From Limnomonas spitsbergensis (Eukaryota; Chlorophyta; Chlorophyceae; Chlamydomonadales), in NCBI GenBank assembly GCA_037349105.1, contig JAYJMM010000041.1, forward strand, positions 8,244,501 to 8,308,500: 64,000 nucleotides of DNA. The letters run 5' to 3'. The position numbers and the translations under genes are program-made. This document shows positions 10,993 to 23,700 of the stretch, piece by piece. Each line of letters opens with the position of its first letter. Positions within the stretch are counted from its first letter, which is position 1. A model generated the notes under the pieces. It was not told the origin of the DNA. It ran no database searches and saw only the letters and a program-made list of their open reading frames with translations.

Positions 10993-12225
10993 AAGTCAGC
11001 CCGATCCGAATCTGATCGTGAAATCATGCATAGTCTTCTTACCCCTTCTTGACAGAGAGCTGTATTCAACCGTTGAAGTCATGTCTGATCTTCCTGCAAT
11101 GGAGCGACCGTTGGAAATCGCCAATCCCCCGAGTCCCCCATTATAAGTCCTAGTACAACCCCAGTACATGGCGTTCTACTAGCCCGAGTACACTCTTTCG
11201 GTTGTCCTAACAGTATCGTCAGACATAGCACATCTAAAATGCATTTGAGACATTACGCGACAAGGGTTAACTACACCGGTTTGAGGAGTCGGAAGTAGTA
11301 CTCTGCAGGCATGCATAAGTATCATATTGAAGCTTGCTCAATATGGTGTGCGCTGCGGTGTGCGTTGCATTCGGTTGGCTATTGAAACTCACTGGACCAT
11401 TCTGCACATGGGAGGAACCATGGGTAGGGGAAAGTTTTAAGCAAAGAAAAATGAAGCATGCTTATGTACAGACATCCCCCCCCAGCATCATAAACCAGCT
11501 CTGAGCTGAACAATAGGCATGCTTAGCAGTGTTGCAGGAGACTGTATTTATAAAAGTCCTATCAGGAATTAAGTTTTAGTGTTTGCGAATCTGTCTACTG
11601 AAAAAGACAGCAAATTACGGTAGGTGTAACATTTATGGTCAACATCCAAGTGTGAACACGCAAGTATGAACCGGGAGTACGTACAACTAGGTGTGAACAC
11701 GCAAGTATGAGCAGGTGTGTACCACCAGATGATGCAATATTTTATATGTGTGAACATTCAGGGGCGTACCACCAGTGTGAACAAGCAGGTAGTAACCAAC
11801 AGGTATGAACACGTTGTTCGTATCAACATGATGCACAGCATAGCAGATTGCAATACACATCGTACATATCTCTTAGAGAGTCAATTAAAGACGAGAAGGC
11901 AAGGACAACAACGGCATTATAACTAGAATCTAGAGGCACCAACCAACTGCTATAACGGGCAGTGCTACTTTCATTGCATGGGTCACCATGCAAGAAGGAA
12001 ACAAAAGAAATTAACAACATGACAATGACCAAGGACAGGTCAACCGAACATCATCATGCCGCTGCCACACGCTACCGAAGGTGGGGGCTGTGGAAACCCT
12101 TAACCGCTGGTTTATCCAGGGCCGCACGAAGAAGGTGTACACCCTGGCCTTGGGTAGGAAGTGAGGGAGCAAGCGTCTCGCAGTGGTCAAGCATCTTGCA
12201 GTGGTGTCAATTCACCGGTGTCAAT
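10993..12225. other. Spacer with a degenerate short repeat
   Basis: Between 11640 and 11830 the phrases GTGTGAACACGCAAGTATGA, GTGTGTACCACCAG and AACAGGTATGAACACG recur imperfectly, so this looks like a decayed tandem repeat. No gene is supported. Confidence 0.4.
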
Positions 12226-14817
12226 TCACATCTGGCTAAGCTCCGACTTCGCAATGCTCTGTGCGGATGAAAGTGTGAACTGGTTCGGATCACGCTCTGC
12301 ATGGTCCACATTTTCAACCGACTTGTTTCGGTGCTTGGATCGATGGGGCACTGGCGACTGACTAGGCGTGACAGGATTTTTAATTTCAAATGGAGGTTTG
12401 CTTTGCTCAAAGCACAACTCAGAACTAAGCCATTGGAACCTGTCTTCTAGGCCCCCATGAATCCATCACAAAATTCCAACTCTGTCGGTGTACCTCATGC
12501 ACCATGCGCACCGGAGTCTCTAGGCCTGAGGAAATCTCACTGAGCTCTTCTGTTTCAATGACACGCTCTTTACAGACTGGGTAACTGTCGAAGGAAGTCT
12601 CAGCTCTACACCCCGTAGGTTGCATACTTCCACCCGGGTCTTCATGGGGACGGGTGTCTCTGTCTTTAATCTTAGGGACATCAGTGTGTTTGTCTAGGCC
12701 TGTCCCAAACAAACCCTTCACCTTTGAAGCCATGAATGACCAAATTCGTGGGGCGTTGCCAATCAGGATGGGCCCAGAGGAACGTGGCATGCTGTTGCCC
12801 TCTCCAGTTTGTGTGGTCTCGTACTTCTCGACAAAATCAGTTTCCTGCATGGGCTTGGCTCTGGAGGAGCACACATGTTTATGTCATGCGTTGGGGGATA
12901 TGTGGACAAGAGAGTTTCTGAGTATATCACCTCGTGCGCCATGCGAGAGGAAGGCAGCTCTGCATGACAGTGCGTGGCAATTTCACTTTGCCATTGCTCA
13001 TGCGGGTTAATGGCGGGAGGCAGCTCCTCATGGCTGTGCATGGCTGTAAACAAAGAACTATTTAAGCTATCGTCCAGGAAATCGTGAACTGCCATTAATT
13101 CATTTAACCAGAAGAATGCAAGTTTATTGCTTCTCACCCTAATTTGGTCCGGAATGTCTATGAGAGCCTTGAGAATGTGCTCCTCTTGACGAAGAAGCAT
13201 ATAGTAACCCTTATTCTGTGGGTGTGCGAACTCTAGCCTAGTCCTCTCAAGCTTACTGATCAGCTCGGGTCTTGACCACGAGCAAGCCATCTCAGTATGA
13301 TTGGCTGGCACACCATCAAGCTCTTTATGTGTCAGAACATCGTGAGGCGCGTACACAGGATTCTGCATGGCTGTCTCAACTCCCACTCCCTCAAGCGCCA
13401 TGATGGTAGGAGTCATGTATGCATGGATTTGCATGGCAGTCTCAACTCCCGCTACCTCATCTTTGCAAGGTACTACTACTTCGGAGTTTGCACATTTTCT
13501 TCAGTCACTGGTTTCTTGGGTTGGCTCACTTTTAACTTCCTTTTTATAGGAGTGGGAGGCGTTAAGTAGCAGAGGGACCGTTACGTTGACCAGATGCAAA
13601 ATGTTCATCTTTGATTCCAGTATCTGGGACAGCGGACGATAATTCAGGTGAGCTGTCACGTGTCGCTTTAGCGTAGCGATCATCTTGAATTTAAGTTGTT
13701 CTAATTGATTTCCCAAGGACTCGTTATCCCTGGCATGAAATTTCTCTTTTTCCTCTCTAGAATAACGCGGGGGCACGTCCGACTGTTCTTGTTTTACTGC
13801 TCGACCTACTCCAACAGTGTCTTGGTTAAGTGGTTGAATAAAGATTGGAGTTTGTGACGTCGATGGCGGCGTGTTGCTGAACGCGCTGACCGCTGACATA
13901 TATTCAGTATTATCCGTTGTAGTCATCTTATTTTGACCTGGGACATATTCCCCTTTCGGAGTGATGTGCTCAAATCCTGCCGCTTGGTCTCCTTCACCTA
14001 TGCATGAGGTGTCATTGGAACTACCGCAGCTTGGTGAGAAGGTCCCATCTGCTCTAATATTATTTACGGTAAAATGCAATACGGGTGCTCCCCCTTGATA
14101 GCCTTTCTCACGTTTGACAGGCAGTAAATCGCTCTGCTCATTAGTTTGCCCAGACCTCTTCATGAGGTATGCACATTGTTGAAGCTTGTTGGCAGAATAA
14201 TCGACTGCAGATTATTTTAGACTGTAAGCAGGATTTTCCATTACAGAAAAGGGGGTCCTTTCGTTTTAATTGTCGTCATCAACAGGGATGATCATAACCT
14301 TTGGGGTCCCTGCTAACTCAACTGCCGCCCAGTTATAGTCATTCTGTAATTTCCAGTAAGCAATTTCCTCTTCATTATGCAAAGCAAGCCCAGCTTTGCG
14401 TTGTGCTTCTTTTTCTTTAGTAGCGTTCCTTTTCGAAACCTCCCTATGCTCTTGGTTCATCCTAAGTTCCCTATCAACCTCGCATCGCTTAGCATGTCTA
14501 ATCGCGTTGCGTAGGCTTCTTTGCTCATTCTTATTCAAGTGTGGCAAATCAGTAATTATCAAACCGTCTTGATCTCTGACCTGAGCTCGCATTAACAAAT
14601 GGATCTGGTCATGCGCAGTCATGTCCTCTAGTTCCTTTTTGATGATCGCAATCTCTAAATCTTGATCATACTTGGCCTGAACAGACATTACACTGCCATG
14701 TTCATCTTCTGATTCATCAATCATGAAACCAGTCCTGACTGTTGACAGGAAAGGTTCCAGAGTACTGAAAAGTACTCCTTGTGATCGGTCAAGTGGTCGA
14801 CAGACGATCTCTGGCAC
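12226..14817 (-). pseudogene. Low-GC broken ORF cluster, unrecognised (mobile or viral remnant?)
   Basis: Minus-strand open frames follow one another: 14266-14817 (183 codons), 13501-14163 (220), 12763-13434 (223), 12425-12874 (149) and 12226-12417 (63). All but the 12425-12874 frame share one reading frame; they are separated by stops (TAA near 14266, another near 14210, TGA at 13501) and by frame changes near 12870 and 12420. The predicted proteins are hydrophilic and Lys/Glu-rich, with KQEQ and VKSEP sites and helical stretches, and no zinc knuckle, protease, RT or integrase motif is visible. A phrase, GVETAMQ, occurs twice around residues encoded at 13370-13440. Composition is visibly more AT-rich than the flanking genes. 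It could be a degraded multi-exon gene, a retroelement gag region or an endogenous viral fragment; I cannot tell. Confidence 0.5.
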
Positions 14818-15700
14818 CTACTTGAGTCGACTCTTAGAGTCGACCTGTTTACAGACAACTGGAGGTGCGACCAGTCGGACTATTTCTTTCTTAGAAAAGT
14901 GCTCTGACTTCAGGAATATGATAGATTCCTGGTCACTGCTGTTGAGACTCGAATTCCCAGCTGTAAACCTGGGAATCAGTCGATGTATTTAAGATAAGTA
15001 TCCCCTGGACTACTTACCTGACTATTCTCTACTGTTGACAGGATTGCCTGATGGGTCGACCCTTCCGAAGGCAGCAGTCGAAGATGTAGTACACTGATGA
15101 AAGGGTACGATGATCTTCAGTGGGAAGTCGCTTGCAGGCGATCTTCAGATGGGGAGACTCGCTTGATGATCTATCAGGGAGTCGACTTGGAGCCTCTGGA
15201 CTGGCTGTTGATGAAGGGTTGATGAAGTTGGTGGTGGTAAACCAGCTGGAAGGCTGGAGAATGCCTGATAAAGGCCGAAATATCAAGAGTAGACCTTCAA
15301 GACTAAGCAGTGTTTGTGCTTGCTTAGACTGAAAGGGGTCGAACAGTTTTAGTGCTTGTTCTGTTTGGTGGTTCGATACTCGAGCAGTGTTTGTGCTTGC
15401 TGAAGTTAAGTGAGCAGTGCTTGTGCTTGCTCGATGAGGAGTGACTATGCAACTTCAGATGAAAGGGTGATTACGAAATCAGGGCTTCAAGTAAGAAATA
15501 AATAGTGGCTGCATACACTTCAGCAGTCACTAAGAAGGAGCAAAAAGTGTGAAACACACACTTCTCTTGTTCAACAGAGAATACACACAGTGTAACTGCA
15601 ACAGCAGCACTGTACACAGGGTTCGACTACATGAATCCATAACAAGGAACTGATAATTCAGTAATACGCGCGGTGCGCTACATCAGCATGACACATACGC
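14818..15700 (-). promoter_or_regulatory. Hairpin- and repeat-rich leader upstream of the broken ORF cluster
   Basis: The segment is dense in short inverted repeats (AGTCGACTCTTAGAGTCGAC near 14825-14845, ATTCCCAGCTGTAAACCTGGGAAT near 14950-14975) and in GATCTTCAG and GTCGAC words. Three near copies of AGCAGTGTTTGTGCTTGCT lie at 15306-15440. At about 15622-15644 the minus strand reads TGG followed by the complement of a tRNA-like T-loop (TCGAACCC), reminiscent of a retroelement primer-binding site. LTR ends were not identified, so the regulatory or LTR role is an inference. Confidence 0.3.
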
Positions 15701-17239
15701 ATGCGTATGTTATGCAGTTTCAGTACCTAGCTAGTGTCAACTGTCGTCCTTGTGCGTGTGTCTAGTTGCTTCTGGGCTGTGAATGTCAGCTGTGCCACCA
15801 TGTGAGCCTAGGACTTGTTTTTACAGTCCAGCGCGGCATCATATTTATTGCAGGGCATGTGCATGTGAACAGGTAGGAGCAGAAAATGAAGTGGGACGCT
15901 TTCCTGTGCGAAGACTTATTGCGTAGCAGCTGGTCATGCTCACATGGTCCGTGCCATTATCTTTAGCGTGAACTGTCAATAATAGGGTTCATGCCGTGGG
16001 TGATACTGTGCACACAGCAACAGCCTGTTTGCACACCGAACGCAGCAGGTGGCCAAACCTGAGCGGCAGGTCCCCAAGCCTCAATCAGAACAGACAAAGG
16101 TTCTTATATGTTGACCTGTGAGTGCGCATATATGTTTTCTTTAAAGCTGCTGCAGTTGTGTTGTGCTTGGATGACATTGTTCGTGCATGCATGCATGGCA
16201 CTGCTGGACGCTCTGTCGAAAGGTCGTCGCACTTCAATCACGGGAAACTGAAGGAGGCAAGCAAATCTACCGACACTGCCAACCCTTGCTTAGACAACGA
16301 GTTTGCGCCTGAAACAAAGCTGCACGATAGTCCCTACGATGGTATTTCACATGTTCTGCAGTGTCAACTGTCATCCTGCAAGTTCGAAACCTGGTCAAGT
16401 GCTGGCTGCAGCGCTGCAGATGAACGCGAGCAGCCAGGCAACCATGCCTTACCTGCTCAACGAGTTTGCGCTTAAAGCAGCGCAACGCGAGTGCATGACA
16501 GGCACTGTGCAGTATGGACTTTCGGTGTGGTCAGTCCGAAATCAACTTGGCCGAGGACGTGGCTGCCCCACCACGAGCACATGCATTGCGTACAAACATT
16601 CAAACGACTTTGCGCCCAATGGACAGCAACGCGAGGGCCTGTTCCTGCAATCGGCACCACTTTTCACCGCAAACCCCTCAAAATAGCATGCCCAAGAAAG
16701 TACGGCTCTTTCGATCCACTCCAAGCGCCTCCATTGCTGTGCACTGTCATAAGGTCGGGAGCCACGAGATACGCCATTGGAACAAAACATGACTCGAAAC
16801 AGTGGGGCGACCGCGAAGAACGAGCCTTTCAAAACAGGTCCCACTTTGGCGGTTGGTAACCGAATTCCCAGTGAACTTAACTGAAAACCCAAACCCTATT
16901 ACTTTCCGTTCCTTTCAGTCACTCGGGTATGTTACGTTTTCGCCGTTTCCCCTCTTAGATCGCCGCGCTAAACTGCAAAAGACCTCGCAGTCTGATAGGG
17001 GATGGAGCCGAGCCGAAGGAGTGTCAAGAGTGTTATCTAACCTCCCCAAAGTCACCGATACCCCCCTTTGGAAAGAGTGGCTTCCTCCCATCGACCCCAA
17101 CGAGGCGGATGGTCAACGTCGCATCAGCACTGCGGCATGCTGCCGCTTAATCGGTTCCTGTCTTCGACTGTCGCATGCTAGCATTCTCACCGACCCCACA
17201 TCCCCAGCCCTACAAAAAGAGGGTCAAAGTTTTCCTTAA
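15701..17239. other. Spacer, no supported gene
   Basis: Open frames occur on both strands between 16122 and 17240 but none resembles a known family or shows consistent splice phase. Phrases such as AACGAGTTTGCGC (16299 and 16459) and GTGTCAACTGTC (15735 and 16362) recur, which points to decayed repeats. Confidence 0.35.
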
Positions 17240-17266
17240 GGAAACCCTGCACTATACAGGGTTTCC
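17240..17266. repeat. Perfect 10-base inverted repeat
   Basis: GGAAACCCTG at 17240-17249 pairs with CAGGGTTTCC at 17257-17266 across a 7-base loop. A second AGGGTTTTCC half site follows. It lies just upstream of the helicase gene. It could be a cruciform-forming site or the end of a small element. Confidence 0.5.
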
Positions 17267-17700
17267 CTAGGGTTTTCCTGTCGCAGTGGCGCATGAAGTC
17301 CTCCTTCTGCCTGGACGCCTGGTAGACACCGTGGAGCCTATCTAGCGGTGAGGAACGCATGGTGCAACTGATGCCAGCAGCCTCAGCTGCTGCTGAGGGC
17401 CATGGCAGCCAAAATGCGGTAGATTGGCTGCCAATCCTGCTGACTGCCACACTTGCGCACCTGCCCATGTTAGTCCAGAGCCCGCTGGTTGTGTATGCAT
17501 GAGTGTGCGACCTTCCGTCTTCCCCGTCCGTAACACAAACTGCCATGTTGCCCAGATGTACCCCTTCCCCGCCCCCTGCGCAGTAACGTCCCACCTTCAG
17601 GAGCTGATGAGTGACGCTACTGCCACTCCGTGGCCGGCAGAGTGCCGTGGCAGCCTCGCCTCACCGCTGCTGGTAGCCATGCTGCTGTAGTATCCTGCAG

Positions 17701-20700
17701 ATGCCCGCTCACTCGTGGAGTGGGCCTGGCGGCATTCCAGCGGTGATGGCACCGGCAGCCGGTACAGCTGCACCTACCCCGAAGTTGCCCTCGCCTCATC
17801 GTCAACGTCGTTGTACCTACGTAGGGACGTTGTGCGAGAGCTGGTGGCGGCCGCCATGTTCCTGCTTAGACACGAGGAGGTCCGGGCGGGCCTGCCGGAG
17901 CAGACAGCCCTGGTAGTCGCGCTTCATGATGCGATGCTCGGTGCATATCAGGTATACCGTAATGGGAAGATAATCGCTCAGAGGGACCCATTGTGTTTTC
18001 CCAATTACGGAAACACCCACCCTGCCTGTCTCCTCCCTGCCCTCCCAGCCTCACCACCCCTTGCATCTCCACTTGCTCCCGACCCCCCACCTGCCCCTTA
18101 CCTACCCTTTACCTGCATCCGCCATGCTCTATGCAGCCCCTTCTTGCACCTTGCCCTGTCTCATACCCTGCTCCCCCCTGCCCCCCCCAGTCTTACCTCA
18201 CCTTACCCCCAACCCAACCTGTTCCACACAGCTGCGCGAGGAGGTCAGCACCCTCAGTGTTTCATGGCATGCAACGCCAAGCTGTCGCCAGCCGGTCGCT
18301 GCCTGTGCGAGGAGGGCTTTGTCAGGGGCGTAGAAAAGGCATGGGGGCCGAGGGGGGGTGAAGGCAGCGGCGCACCCTCGACCAACAGACGCCCCTGGCG
18401 GCGCTGTGAGGGGCGCTGCGGGGGCCTGCCTCAACCCTCTTGCAGCCTGAGGTTGCCGCCCGGCCAGGCTCTCACGCCGCAGCTAGTGGCCATCATACAG
18501 ACGGTCTTGCCGTTTGATGTAGTGGCCTGACAGGGATGTGGGTGGGTGGGTACACCAGGGCTGGTATGGCCTGCACAACTAGGAACTGTCTGTCCACAGA
18601 GCCACCCCCTTGCTCCAGCCCCCTTTCCTGCGACCCTGACCCACCTCCCAAGTCACGGCTTCCTCCAAACCTGCCCCCATGGCTGTGGCCTACCCCACCT
18701 TGCCTGCTCTATTAAACCCCCCAGACCCCATGGCTGATTGCCGCCTGCTGCCAGACTTCTGCCCCCTCAGGGTAGGACCCCGCCTGCTGCCAGACTTCTG
18801 CCCCCTCAGGGTAGGACCCCGCCTGCTGCCAGACTCCTGCCCCCTCAGGGTAGGACCCCGCCTGCTGCATGATGTTCCCCTTATTCGCTGTAGGTGCTTG
18901 TCTGCACCAACACCCTCCCCCCTCTTCCTTCTTCTCAGGTTTCCACCTGCACTATCAGCTGCCTCTGCCAAATGTGACGCACCGGGTGATTGCCTTTGCC
19001 GGCAGCGGTAAGACAACCACACTTGCCATGATAGCAAGGGCGCATCCACAGCTTAAGTTCCTGTTCACAACCTTCAACAAGTGAGCCAGGGTGACCATCG
19101 CGTCCAGTATCACATGTGATGCAAGGATGGAGTGATTGAAAGCTGCAGGTGTGAATATTGTGTAAGCAGAAGTTGAAAATGTGACTAACTCAGATAGCCA
19201 TGGCATCCTCAATGCGGCTTTCCATGGATGGGCACCTCTGCTGCTGTTTCTGAGACACAGCGTGGCTCAGATGAATCTCAAGATTAGAATCCACACATAC
19301 AGCCCTAGGTCTCACCCTAAATTATGAAGGTAGAAAACTTATTGATACGACTCCTCCTACAGTCTTGCCTCACCACTCCACCGGCACCATGCCCCCACCT
19401 CTCCTCGGCTGCTCCCCTGCTGCCCAGGCTTTGGCTAGCTTTTGCTGCTTTTATTTGTCGGCCCAGCGCTCGTAACGCTGCAGAATGTCCTTCGCCTTTC
19501 GTATCCTGGCATGCTGTCCTTTTCAAATAGATATGGACCTCAGGCAAGCGTATGTCGCATCAACCCCATATGTCCAGGGCCCCCATCGAGAGTGCTGCAC
19601 GGGTCATGCCGGCCAACGTGGAGTGCCTCACAACACACAAGTTGACAGGCTCGGTGCGCGCCTATTTCGAGAGACACGGCAAGGATGTTGGTGACTGGTC
19701 AAAGACTAAGGTGCTCAAGGACGTACTGGACGAGATCAACAGGCACAAGAACAGCTATCTGGTTGTCCAAAGCATCAAGAGGACACTGGAGAAGTGGTTC
19801 ACGAGCGATAAGTCCCACATTGCAGCTGAGCACCTGCCTGAGTAAGGCACTGCATAGTAACTGCTGAGTACCTCTCTAGGATCTGCCCGGGGGACAGCAT
19901 GGTGCCCTTGTTGAGCAGGCGGTCAGCTATCGTTCAGTGCGATTGGGCTTTTGCCTCCCCTCAATCTGTGGATAGTGTCTTTACCGGCTCACGTCTGCAC
20001 ATGTACAGATCACTAGGTACCCTTCTCTCTTGCACCCTTGCCTGCCTGCGCGTTCTACGAGCTAACCACCTGCATGTCAGCTAGGCTAACCATTTGTCCA
20101 CCTGATCATCTTACCACCTTCTCATCTTTCTACCTGCCCAGGTGGAAAGACAGGCCAAAGCTAAAAGACCCACCGAACTACATTTGGCTGGCTACGGAGC
20201 TCTGGGAACGCATGCAGGACACAGGTCACAGGACACATGTCTCTCAGCCCCCCACTGCTCTGCACCCCACTGCCATGCACCCTATCACCTTGCTCCCGTA
20301 TGCCATTGACCCACCACCATGTACCCCATTGCCATGCACCCCACCGTCATGCACTTAGCACTATCACCATGCACCCTAATTCCCTTAACCCTGCAAGCCA
20401 TGCACAATGGTCAAGGCATGTGGTGTGCGGTGACAAGCCTGTGAAATGGGCTTGTTGCTTGGCTTCTTAAGCCCTTCCTTGCCTGCTGAGCCCTTCCCTC
20501 ATGGCCGCCTTTGTCCCTCAGGCAGCAGACTTAACGCTCAGCATGCCCTTCAATGGGGACCTCAAGCTGTTTGTCTTGGGAGGGTGTCAGCTTCTTTCAA
20601 AAGACGGGAGACCGTACCATGTCATCATGGTGGACGAGGCACGGGTGAGAGTTCCTAGGCGCTGATTAGGTATAAGGATTGCGCCCAGGGCCTCTGGGCT

Positions 20701-23700
20701 TGCCCAGGGCTTGTTGATGAGGCTTCCTGACTAAAGGGAATTGCCGACTGGGGGGTATCCTGTGGTACACCCTGGACTGCTTGCCATGGCTCAGTGCCCG
20801 ATCGGTCTTACTGGGGATATAATGGGCTGGTAGCAAGGCAGTGGTGAGAACTTGAGAATTGATGTCTATCTGGAGGGATGACGTGAAGACCCCCTTGTTG
20901 TAAATCTCGATTTGAAGCAGTGGAGGACTGCCTGTATAGCCCAGGCCATGTTTGAAATTGATCTTGAGGCACGTGCTGCGTCCCACCAGCGCCGCCCGCC
21001 CTGTCCTATGTTCCAGATCCTCCTTTGCACTCTTGTGTTGCGGGACTCGCACAGACAGAGCACGGCTCACATGGATAGTGGTAGAACTTGAGGGGCACGC
21101 GGCCAGGAGGCTAGCTTGTGCACGGGGTCACTTGGAATAATGGCATTTGGCTAGCTTTTGCTGCTTGCCTCCCTCCCACCAACACCTTATCTTGCAAAGT
21201 GATCTGTACCAGGCTGCAAGGACTTCACACGACCCCATACCCATCCTACCTATCCGCACTGCAGGACCTGAACAAAGTTACTCTGCAAATGTTCTGCGGC
21301 CAGGAGGGGACCAAGATCCTTGTGGGGGATCCACACCAAGTAAGGGGGGGGGATTTATGAGGGCAGCCCGGCGGCCTGGCAGGTGCAGTGGCCGCTGCAG
21401 GACTGGTTGAATACAGCAGTGTCTGCCACCAGGCGTAGTACGTCTGCTACCTTGCTGCTGCTGCGGCGGCGGCGGCGGCCAAGGCAGCTGCCTAACCTTC
21501 AAATATTGTTATGAAGACTTGAGCCGGGCCCCTAAGCCTCTCCTCCTCACCGCAGTGCCTCGCCCCCCCTCCCCCTGTCACGCAATGTTGGATGGACATT
21601 GCCCTCCCTCACCCACCCTCCTAGGATTAATGTAGTCTACCAGTGACGCCCCACCCGCCATGCTTGTTGCCAGTAATAAACGCCCCCCCTCCTGTGCTCC
21701 TCTGCCCCAATACTGCTCAGGATTATTGTCCGCTGCCTCATGCCCACTTATACACTCATCTTGCTCACCTGCACCCTGCTGCCCCACATGAGCTGCTACA
21801 GCTTCAACATCTGTCTCCTGCCATCTGCCTTGTGCTCCTTGCAGCATGTATACTCTTTCAACCACTGCTGCAACTGCCTGAGTTCGCCGTTCCCTGAGGG
21901 GGACACAAGTATACGTTGAGTGCATCGTTTCTTCTCGGCCCAGAGGTGGCACAGGTGGCCAACGTGTTGCTGCGCAAGCTCGGAGAGCGTAGGTATGGTA
22001 CAGCTTCTATAAGGCCCATTGCGCTTGCTAGGTCTGGCATGTGTGCATTCGTGGCACCATGATTTCAATTGGCTTTGGTTCATGAAGTGCAGTGACAGGG
22101 TTAGCAGCCTGGGTCAAAATGGAAGGTACAGCGGTGAAAAAAGTGATCTAGGTACAGTGCTCTTATCCTTTGTTCTTCCTTCTCAGGTAGCAACTGTTTC
22201 TACCGCCCCCCTAGACGACTGATCGCCTCCCCCTGTTGTCTTCGCAGATTTTTGCTAGGGCTCGGCCCTGGGGCATCACAAGTCTACACCACAGAGTCTG
22301 GCCCCGGGCAGCAGGAGCAGCAGACGCTGCTTGCCTTTCAGCAGACATTCTTCTAGTTCTGCAGCGGCCACTGCTCCCGCTGGTCTGCTCCCAAGCCCCT
22401 TGCTTTCGTTTGCTTCAGCTCCAGCTGCGGCACAGATGGCAGCTCCAGCCCCGGGACGACCCCAGCTGCCTCCTGTCGTTGGGGTTGTCTGCCTGCCTGA
22501 TGTCGATGGCAGGCGGCCTATGCTTATGTACATATCGCGGACGAACTGCGACTGGTGTGTGGGTTGCGGGGTTTTTGGGGGGGGGTACATGGACATGGGC
22601 ATGGAGGTGGTCATGGGCAGCAATATGCTGGTGGTGGGATGCAGGTGTGTAAATTAAGACTGAGTATTTGTATGATCTTTGTATTACAAGGCCTTTCTGG
22701 GAGTTGCTGGGGGGAGGCTCCACTGCTAGGCTTCAAGGGTAGGCTATGCAGGGGGGGCATTGTATCCGGCAGGCTTACTTAGGGCAGGCAATGCCGGGGG
22801 ACGACAATCGGCGGTTCCACTTCAATCTCCTTTCAAGCCCCATGCGGCTGGGAAGTGCCTTCCGGCGTTAGAGCTACAGCTGTGTGTCCGCTCCGCCTGG
22901 GCAGACCACTCTCATCACACGTGTGCCTCATTTTCTGATGACCCTGGCACAGGGTGTACAAGGCCATTCCCATGGCCGAAGCGGGAGAGGAGAGTACATC
23001 TACCTGGGCGAGGGGGAAATCTCGTTATTTTTCAAGGTCACGGAGGTTTACCACTTCAGGTTAATGGGGGCTGAGGGGAGGCTTCCTTTGGGGCAGCTCA
23101 GAACACTTTGTAAAGCCAGCAGGCAGTCGGGGTCTGTGGGCCTCCACTATGACCTACTTGGGTGTGCGTCAGCTACAATTCAGCTGCTTACAGACTGCGG
23201 CAGTGGGGGCTTGATGTAGTAAGCCCTGCTGCTTGGGCCACGGGGTGTAAGTCTGTCAAGGTTTGGTCCCAACAGACCCATTGGTGGCTATCCATCTGTC
23301 CCCTAGGGGGGTCCGGCCTGCACTGACATAGACACTAGCACCTGCCTCTGGGTCTCAGTTTATAGGGGTAGGGTTTGGTTGCACTTGGAGCCAGACGTGT
23401 CAATTTGGTGGAAGAGGGGCTGAGTTGCATACCGGTCCTTTTGTTTGCATGGTTAATGCCACACGCCTCCGGCCTCAGGAGCCCAGAGATCCGGCCATCA
23501 TGGCGTCTGGGCTGAAGCCTCTGTCTTCAAGCTTGAAAATTGTCTAAATTACACAAACACTTGAGTGGGTGTTGCATGGCGCTCTGCCCTCAGCAAACAT
23601 TGTGGAAAGGCTTCATAACCGTTGAGCAAATACCGGTCAGCAAATAAGGTCCAGTGTGGAGTGTGCGGATGCCATATGCCCTCTGCCATGCAATGTGGCA

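Noticed and set aside
15235..15480. Hammerhead-ribozyme-like words (CTGATAAAGGCCGAAA and similar)
   Set aside because: Each has a substitution in the CUGANGA core and no matching stems I or III were found.
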